Assembly: GCF_017308975.1 (NCBI RefSeq)
Contig: NZ_JADWPD010000035.1
Span: 58,744 to 122,743, forward strand
Direction: 5' to 3'
Length of the DNA: 64,000 nucleotides
Source: Amycolatopsis sp. MtRt-6
GTDB taxonomy: Bacteria > Actinomycetota > Actinomycetes > Mycobacteriales > Pseudonocardiaceae
Under the pieces are notes generated by a model. That model searched no databases and had not been told where the DNA came from. It saw only the letters and a list, made by a program, of their open reading frames with translations. A program made the position numbers and the translations under genes. Within the stretch, counting starts at the first letter, position 1. Every line of letters starts with the position of its first letter. Shown here one piece after another: positions 59,358-64,000 of this stretch.

Positions 59358-59854
59358 CCGGCAGCCGGGTGGGGCGCCAGGCGCGGATCACCGAGCTGGT
59401 GTCCACCATGACCATCCGCAGCCAGACCGAGCTGGCCAAGCTGCTGGCCGCCGAAGGCATCGAGGTCACCCAGGCGACGCTGTCGCGCGACCTCGACGAG
59501 CTGGGCGCGGTCAAGCTGCGCGGGCCGGACTCGGGCGCGCCGGTCTACGTCATCCCAGAGGACGGGAGCCCGGTCCGCGGGGTGCAGGGCGGCACGTCCC
59601 GGCTCTCGCGGCTGCTGGCCGAGCTGATGGTCTCGGCGGACTCGTCGGCCAACCTGACCGTGCTGCGGACGCCGCCGGGTGCGGCCCAGTTCCTGGCCAG
59701 TGCGATCGACCGGGCGGCACTCGAAGAGGTCGTCGGCTCGATCGCGGGCGACGACACGGTCGCCGTGATCGCGCGCGAGCCCCTGACGGGCAAGGACCTG
59801 GCCGAGCGGTTCGCCGCCCTCGCCCAACGATCGGCGGACGAAGGATCACCATGA
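59354..59854 (+). CDS. argR: Arginine repressor
   Basis: 166 residues. The winged-helix N-domain (QARITELVSTMTIRSQTELA, VTQATLSRDLDELGAVKLRG) and hexamerising C-domain with the arginine-binding motif (VLRTPPGAAQFLASAIDRA, VVGSIAGDDTVAVIAREPLT) are standard. It should bind the ARG-box-like site at argC and repress the whole operon, including itself, when arginine is plentiful. Its TGA overlaps the ATG of the argG remnant. Confidence 0.96.
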   Translation: MTGSRVGRQARITELVSTMTIRSQTELAKLLAAEGIEVTQATLSRDLDELGAVKLRGPDSGAPVYVIPEDGSPVRGVQGGTSRLSRLLAELMVSADSSANLTVLRTPPGAAQFLASAIDRAALEEVVGSIAGDDTVAVIAREPLTGKDLAERFAALAQRSADEGSP

Positions 59855-60177
59855 TCGCGATCGGCGACATCTTCCCGGCCGAGGGCGAGTTCCTCGCGCC
59901 GGACGAGGTCGTGATCACCTTCGACCGCGGGATCCCGGTGGCGATCGACGGCGAGACCGTGTCCGTCGCCGAAGCGCGCCGGATGCTGAGCGCGCGCGGC
60001 GAGGCGCAGCGAATCGGCCGCGGCGAAGCGTGCGCCGCGCTCGAGCGGCAGGCCGGCCGCGGATGCGCCACCCTGAACACCGCCGTTTCGGGCCAAGTCC
60101 GCCTGGTCCTGCACGACGGCCACGTGACAGCCGAAGACCTGAATTCGACGAACACCGAGGAGAAGCGAGAACAGTGA
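59851..60177 (+). CDS. argG remnant: C-terminal fragment of argininosuccinate synthase, 108 codons
   Basis: An intact reading frame, ATG 59851 overlapping argR (ATGA), ending at TGA 60175-60177, which overlaps the argH GTG. Residues about 16-55 (LAPDEVVITFDRGIPVAIDG, then ETVSVAEARRMLSARGEAQR) correspond to the start of the ArgG tetramerisation domain (DEVVITF-G-PVAIDG-VS). Residues about 79-90 (VSGQVRLVLHDG) correspond to the VSG-VRL-LH-G strand near the ArgG C-terminus. The ATP-binding N-domain and most catalytic residues are absent, so it cannot make argininosuccinate. It sits where argG lies in related arg operons. Either decay that kept the frame for coupling, or a repurposed small protein. 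Confidence 0.75.
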   Translation: MIAIGDIFPAEGEFLAPDEVVITFDRGIPVAIDGETVSVAEARRMLSARGEAQRIGRGEACAALERQAGRGCATLNTAVSGQVRLVLHDGHVTAEDLNSTNTEEKREQ

Positions 60178-61589
60178 GCGGGAACGAGCAGCCGGTGCAG
60201 CTGTGGGGCGGCCGGTTCGCCAGCGGTCCGGCGGAGGCCATGGCCGCGCTGAGCGCGTCGACGCACTTCGACTGGCGCCTGGCGCCCTACGACATCGCCG
60301 GGTCCCGCGCGCACGCTCGCGTGCTGCGCAAGGCGGGCCTGCTCACCGAAGACGAGCTCGCCGGCATGCTGGCCGCGCTGGACGCGCTTGCCCAGGACGT
60401 CGCCTCCGGCGAGTTCACCCCGACGATCGCCGACGAGGACGTGCACACGGCCCTCGAACGCGGCCTGCTCGAGCGGGCCGGCACCGAGCTCGGCGGCAAG
60501 CTGCGGGCCGGCCGCTCGCGCAACGACCAGGTGGCCACGCTGTTCCGGATGTGGCTGCGCGACGCCGCCCGCCGGGTTGTCGCCGGCACCCTGGAGGTCA
60601 TCGACGCGCTGGTGTCGCAGGCCAAGCGGCACCCGGACGCGATCCTGCCCGGCCGCACGCACCTGCAGCACGCCCAGCCGGTGCTGCTCGCCCACCACCT
60701 GATGGCCCACGGCCAGGCGCTGCTGCGTGACGTCTCGCGGCTGCAGGACTGGGACGCCCGCACGGCCGAGTCGCCGTACGGCTCGGGTGCGCTCGCCGGC
60801 TCGTCGCTGGGGCTCGACCCCGAGGCCGTCGCCGAAGAGCTGGGCTTCGCCACGAGCGTCGAAAACTCCATCGACGGCACCGCTTCGCGTGACTTCGTCG
60901 CCGAGTTCGCCTTCGCCGTCGCGATGCTCGCGGTGAACCTGTCGCGGATCGCCGAAGAGGTGATCATCTGGAACACCGCCGAGTTCGGCTACGTGACGCT
61001 GGACGACGCCTGGGCCACCGGCAGCTCGATCATGCCGCAGAAGAAGAACCCGGACGTCGCGGAGCTGACCCGCGGCAAGGCGGGCCGGCTGATCGGCAAC
61101 CTCACCGGCCTGCTGGCCACCCTGAAGGCGCAGCCGCTGGCCTACAACCGCGACCTGCAGGAGGACAAGGAGCCGGTGTTCGACTCGGTCGAGCAGCTCG
61201 AGCTCCTGTTCCCGGCGATCGCCGGGATGCTCGAAACGCTCACCTTCCACACCGAACGGCTCGCCGAGCTGGCGCCGGCCGGGTTCACCCTGGCCACCGA
61301 CATCGCCGAGTGGCTGGTGCGCCAGGGCGTCCCGTTCCGCGTCGCGCACGAAGCGGCGGGCGAGAGCGTCCGAGTCGCCGAGTCCCGCGGCGCCGGCCTC
61401 GACGAGCTGACCGACGAGGAGTTCGAGAAGATCAACCCGGCGTTGACGCCCGCGGTGCGCGAAGTTCTCACCGTCGAAGGCTCGGTCAACTCCCGCGACG
61501 CCCGGGGCGGCACCGCGCCGGCGCGGGTGGCCGAGCAGCGTGCCCGGCTCGAGGAGCGCGTCACCGCGGCCCGTCAGTGGCTCAACTGA
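60174..61589 (+). CDS. argH: Argininosuccinate lyase
   Basis: 471 residues, GTG 60174 overlapping the remnant's stop. Fumarase/aspartase superfamily: LWGGRFASGPAEAMAALSAS, EDVHTALERGLLERAG, the RSRNDQVATLFRMW helix and the signature GSSIMPQKKNPDVAELTRGK with the mobile-loop Ser. Splits argininosuccinate to arginine and fumarate. Its substrate must come from an ArgG encoded outside this window. It is the last gene of the arginine operon; the glycosylase follows after 46 bases with its own SD. Confidence 0.97.
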   Translation: MSGNEQPVQLWGGRFASGPAEAMAALSASTHFDWRLAPYDIAGSRAHARVLRKAGLLTEDELAGMLAALDALAQDVASGEFTPTIADEDVHTALERGLLERAGTELGGKLRAGRSRNDQVATLFRMWLRDAARRVVAGTLEVIDALVSQAKRHPDAILPGRTHLQHAQPVLLAHHLMAHGQALLRDVSRLQDWDARTAESPYGSGALAGSSLGLDPEAVAEELGFATSVENSIDGTASRDFVAEFAFAVAMLAVNLSRIAEEVIIWNTAEFGYVTLDDAWATGSSIMPQKKNPDVAELTRGKAGRLIGNLTGLLATLKAQPLAYNRDLQEDKEPVFDSVEQLELLFPAIAGMLETLTFHTERLAELAPAGFTLATDIAEWLVRQGVPFRVAHEAAGESVRVAESRGAGLDELTDEEFEKINPALTPAVREVLTVEGSVNSRDARGGTAPARVAEQRARLEERVTAARQWLN

Positions 61590-61635
61590 GGCGCTGGTTA
61601 CGCTCGGTGCGGCCATCGGGGTGAGGGGAGATCGT

Positions 61636-62265
61636 GTGAGTGACCGGCTGTTCACCCGTGAGGAGCTGGCCCTCGACCCGGTCGACCTGGCCCACCTGCT
61701 GCTCGGCTCGGTGTTGGAAGCCGACGGTCCCGACGGCACCGTCGGCGTCCGGCTGGTCGAGGTGGAGGCCTACCGCGGCGAGGACGACCCGGCGTCGCAC
61801 TGCTACCGCGGCCGGACCCCGCGCAACGCCGTCATGTGGGGGCCGGCGGGGCACCTGTACGTCTACTTCGTCTACGGAATGCACTTCTGCGCGAACATCG
61901 TCGGCTCGCACGACGGCGTGGCCGGCGCGGTGCTGCTGCGGGCGGGCGAGGTCGTCACCGGGCTCGACGTCGTCCGCAGGCGGCGCCCGAACGCGCGGGG
62001 GACCGGGGAACTGGCGAAGGGCCCGGCCATCCTCACCTCGGTGCTGCGCATCGACCGCGAGCAGAACGGCGTCGACCTGACCGACCCGGCGTCGCCGGTC
62101 CGGCTGCGTGAGGGGGAACGCGTGGATGCCGAGCTGGTCCGCAGCGGCCCGCGCGTGGGCGTCGCGATGGCGATGGACACGCCGTGGCGCTTCTGGGTCG
62201 ACGGCTCGCCCGCCGTGTCCACCTACCGCCGCGGCGGAAAGCGGCGGGTCCGACCCGCCAGTTAG
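61636..62265 (+). CDS. DNA-3-methyladenine glycosylase (AAG/MPG family)
   Basis: 209 residues, GTG 61636 after GAGGGGAG. Family motifs: LAHLLLGSVLEADGPDG, VEVEAYRGEDDPASHCYRG (catalytic Glu of VEAY), RNAVMWGPAGHLYVYFVYGM and GTGELAKGPAILTSVL. Flips and excises alkylated purines, hypoxanthine and ethenoadenine. The C-terminus is short and basic (RRGGKRRVRPAS). It lies in a co-oriented run argH - glycosylase - tyrS; linkage to tyrS is common in actinobacteria. Confidence 0.94.
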   Translation: MSDRLFTREELALDPVDLAHLLLGSVLEADGPDGTVGVRLVEVEAYRGEDDPASHCYRGRTPRNAVMWGPAGHLYVYFVYGMHFCANIVGSHDGVAGAVLLRAGEVVTGLDVVRRRRPNARGTGELAKGPAILTSVLRIDREQNGVDLTDPASPVRLREGERVDAELVRSGPRVGVAMAMDTPWRFWVDGSPAVSTYRRGGKRRVRPAS

Positions 62266-62297
62266 TCGGTTGACCTGGTGCGGGAGGATCTACAGGC

Positions 62298-63572
62298 GTG
62301 AGCGAACACATCCTCGACGAGCTGTCCTGGCGCGGCCTGATCGCGCAGTCCACCGACATCGACGCCCTCCGGCGCGAGCTCGACCAGGGTCCCGTGACGC
62401 TCTATTGCGGCTTCGACCCGACCGCGCCCAGCCTGCACGCCGGCAACCTGGTCCCGCTGCTCATGCTCAAGCGCTTCCAGCGCGCGGGACACCGGCCGAT
62501 CGTGCTGGCCGGCGGCGCGACCGGGATGATCGGCGACCCGCGCGACACCGGTGAGCGCACGCTGAACACCCTCGACGTCGTCGCCGAGTGGGCCGGGCGC
62601 ATCCGCGGCCAGCTCGAGCGGTTCGTCGACTTCGACGACTCGCCGACCGGCGCGATCGTCGAGAACAACCTCAACTGGACCGGGCAGCAGACCACGCTGG
62701 AGTTCCTGCGCGACGTCGGGAAGCACTTCTCGATCAACGTCATGCTCAACCGGGAGACGGTCAAGCGCCGGCTCGAGGGCGACGGCATGTCGTACACCGA
62801 GTTCAGCTACCTGCTCCTGCAGTCGCAGGACTACCTGCAGCTGCACCGCCAGTACGGCTGCAAGCTGCAGGTCGGCGGGTCCGACCAGTGGGGCAACCTC
62901 GTCGGCGGGGTCGACCTGATCCGCCGGACCGACGGGGCGGGCGTGCACGCGCTGACCGCGCCGCTGGTCACCGACGCCGAGGGCCGGAAGTTCGGCAAGT
63001 CCACCGGCGGCGGGAACCTCTGGCTCGACCCGGAGATGACCTCGCCGTACGCCTGGTACCAGTACTTCGTCAATGTGGGTGACGCCGACGTCGTCCGCTA
63101 CCTGCGGATGTTCACCTTCCTCGACCAGGAGGAGATCGCCGCGCTGGCCGAGGACACCGAACAGCGGCCCCACCTGCGGGCTGCGCAGAAGCGGCTGGCG
63201 GAGGAGTTCACCACGCTCGTCCACGGCGAGGAGCAGACCCGGCAGGTCATCAACGCCAGCCAGGCCCTGTTCGGCCGCGGCGAGCTCGGCGACCTCGACG
63301 AACGCACCCTCGACGCGGTGATGTCCGAGGTGCCGAACGGCAAGGTCGACCCTGCGGGCGAGCCGACGATCGTCGACCTGCTGCTCGCCGGCGGACTGGT
63401 GGACAGCAAGGGCGCCGCGCGCCGCACCCTCAAGGAGGGCGGCGCGTACGTCAACAACGTGAAGATCGCGGACGAGGAGTGGAAGCCGTCCCGCGAAGAC
63501 GCCCTCCACGGCAAGTGGCTCGTGGTCCGCAAGGGCAAGCGGAACGTCGCCGGCGTCGCGCTCGGCGGCTGA
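62298..63572 (+). CDS. tyrS: Tyrosyl-tRNA synthetase
   Basis: 424 residues, GTG 62298 after GGGAGGATC. Class I synthetase: the HIGH-type motif PSLHAGNLVPL, tyrosine pocket LYCGFDPTAP, QVGGSDQWGNLVGGVDLI and the KMSKS-type loop KFGKSTGGGNLWL. The C-terminal S4 RNA-binding domain starts at VDLLLAGGLVDSKGAARRTL. It ends just before the cruciform-like terminator and the rRNA operon, with no tRNA gene between. Confidence 0.97.
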   Translation: MSEHILDELSWRGLIAQSTDIDALRRELDQGPVTLYCGFDPTAPSLHAGNLVPLLMLKRFQRAGHRPIVLAGGATGMIGDPRDTGERTLNTLDVVAEWAGRIRGQLERFVDFDDSPTGAIVENNLNWTGQQTTLEFLRDVGKHFSINVMLNRETVKRRLEGDGMSYTEFSYLLLQSQDYLQLHRQYGCKLQVGGSDQWGNLVGGVDLIRRTDGAGVHALTAPLVTDAEGRKFGKSTGGGNLWLDPEMTSPYAWYQYFVNVGDADVVRYLRMFTFLDQEEIAALAEDTEQRPHLRAAQKRLAEEFTTLVHGEEQTRQVINASQALFGRGELGDLDERTLDAVMSEVPNGKVDPAGEPTIVDLLLAGGLVDSKGAARRTLKEGGAYVNNVKIADEEWKPSREDALHGKWLVVRKGKRNVAGVALGG

Positions 63573-63584
63573 CCGGCCTCCGGT

Positions 63585-63644
63585 GGCCTGAAACAGGGCT
63601 CTGACCTGCGGGAACGCAGTTAAGGGACCCCCCTGTTTCGGGCC
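63585..63644 (+). terminator. Compound hairpin between tyrS and the rRNA promoter
   Basis: GGCCTGAAACAGGG (63585-63598) pairs with CCCTGTTTCGGGCC (63631-63644), 14 pairs including one G-T. The 32-base loop contains a second hairpin CTGCG-GGAA-CGCAG (63606-63619). It ends tyrS transcription; the right arm also holds a TTTCGG (63636-63641) 16 bases before TAAAGT (63658-63663), a possible rRNA promoter. Confidence 0.7.
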
Positions 63645-63654
63645 CTCGGAGGGG

Positions 63655-63928
63655 GTGTAAAGTTCTCCAAGTCGCCAGGGAAACCCGGCCGACACGGAGA
63701 CACGAACCAAGCTCTCGCGGATCGCGATTGAGTGGGTGTCCCACCAAAAACTGCTAGGAATAACCCGCTTCGGGTGACGCTGGGCCTTGGGTCTGGGGTT
63801 GGTCGGGGTGTGTTGCTTGAGAACTCAACAGTGTGCTAGTGAACTAAGCCAGTAGAGCTTATGTTTGAAACCCCCTCGTCGGGGTTTCCTTTGAGAGCAG
63901 TAAAATGCCTCGATTGAATTCGAAGACA
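63655..63928 (+). promoter_or_regulatory. rRNA operon promoter and leader
   Basis: No protein gene here. GTGTAAAGTTCTCC (from 63656) gives one -10-like box (TAAAGT). A second possible start is TTGAGT (63728-63733) with TAGGAA (63755-63760), spaced rather far apart. TGTTGCTTGAGAACT (63811-63825) resembles the BoxA antitermination element of actinobacterial rRNA leaders. GAAACCCC/GGGGTTTC (63867-63874 / 63881-63888) is a leader hairpin. Position directly before 16S is certain; individual boxes are tentative. Confidence 0.65.
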
Positions 63929-64000
63929 TTGTTGGAGAGTTTGATCCTGGCTCAGGACGAACGCTGGCGGCGTGCTTAACACATGCAAGTCGAACGCTGA
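63929..64000 (+). rRNA. rrs: 16S ribosomal RNA, 5' end (runs off right edge)
   Basis: AGAGTTTGATCCTGGCTCAG begins at 63936 and is the universal 8-27F site; counting back places the mature 5' end near 63929. GACGAACGCTGGCGGCGTGC and ACACATGCAAGTCGAACG follow, the conserved actinobacterial 16S start. Only about 72 bases are in the window. Confidence 0.98.

Noticed and set aside
63573..63928. tRNA gene upstream of 16S rRNA
   Set aside because: No cloverleaf or TTCGA/T-arm pattern was found in the gap.

Overview
The window is very GC-rich, with GTG starts, ATGA/GTGA stop-start overlaps and actinobacterial gene families throughout. The left-edge gene closely matches my memory of the exo-beta-D-glucosaminidase CsxA of Amycolatopsis orientalis, with its catalytic pair shifted by nine residues. 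The gene order (argCJBDFR-argH, infC-rpmI-rplT-pheST, tyrS next to rRNA) also fits a chromosome of Amycolatopsis or a close Pseudonocardiaceae relative. No phage, IS element, CRISPR array or large biosynthetic cluster is visible. The window enters a 16S rRNA gene at its right end.

Layout. 1-3 kb: csxA (runs off the left edge) behind a palindromic operator. 3-12 kb: membrane/Nudix-like protein, a frameshifted small gene, YchJ-like protein, rnhA, a Crp/Fnr regulator, a mini-operon of two tiny peptides ending in a strong hairpin, DUF1684 protein, MBL-fold hydrolase and acyltransferase. 12-18 kb: uvrA and a lipoprotein / ECF sigma / anti-sigma / SRPBCC cluster. 18-24 kb: HxlR-MFS divergon and dctA with a divergent two-component system. 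24-27.5 kb: secreted M64 peptidase, then an erm rRNA methyltransferase with a leader peptide and two mutually exclusive RNA stems. 27.5-33 kb: a das-like operon (lactonase, solute-binding protein, two permeases, GH20 hexosaminidase) behind a perfect DasR-type palindrome. 33-40 kb: a D-amino-acid catabolic operon (GntP transporter, N-acyl-D-amino-acid deacylase, D-serine-deaminase-like enzyme) divergent from a sugar kinase, IclR regulator and RidA. 39.7-41.4 kb: GntR-acdS. 41.4-49 kb: DUF1844, infC-rpmI-rplT, SpoU methyltransferase, pheST and an array of 21-bp tandem repeats. 49-54 kb: AlkD-like glycosylase, secreted peptidase, two unknowns and a WYL regulator. 54-63.6 kb: the arginine operon with an argG remnant between argR and argH, then a 3-methyladenine glycosylase and tyrS. 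63.6-64 kb: rRNA promoter/leader and the first about 72 bases of 16S rRNA.

How the parts work together. Two separate loci, csxA and the das-like operon, serve chitosan/chitin-derived amino sugars, each with its own palindromic operator. The arginine genes form one translationally coupled chain behind an ARG-box-like sequence at argC. The chain has lost a functional argG but keeps an in-frame 108-codon remnant. The features most worth a second look are that remnant, the erm attenuator, the tiny-peptide mini-operon, the DasR-type site overlapping the gntP stop codon, and two families of noncoding repeats (long palindromes and the 21-bp array).
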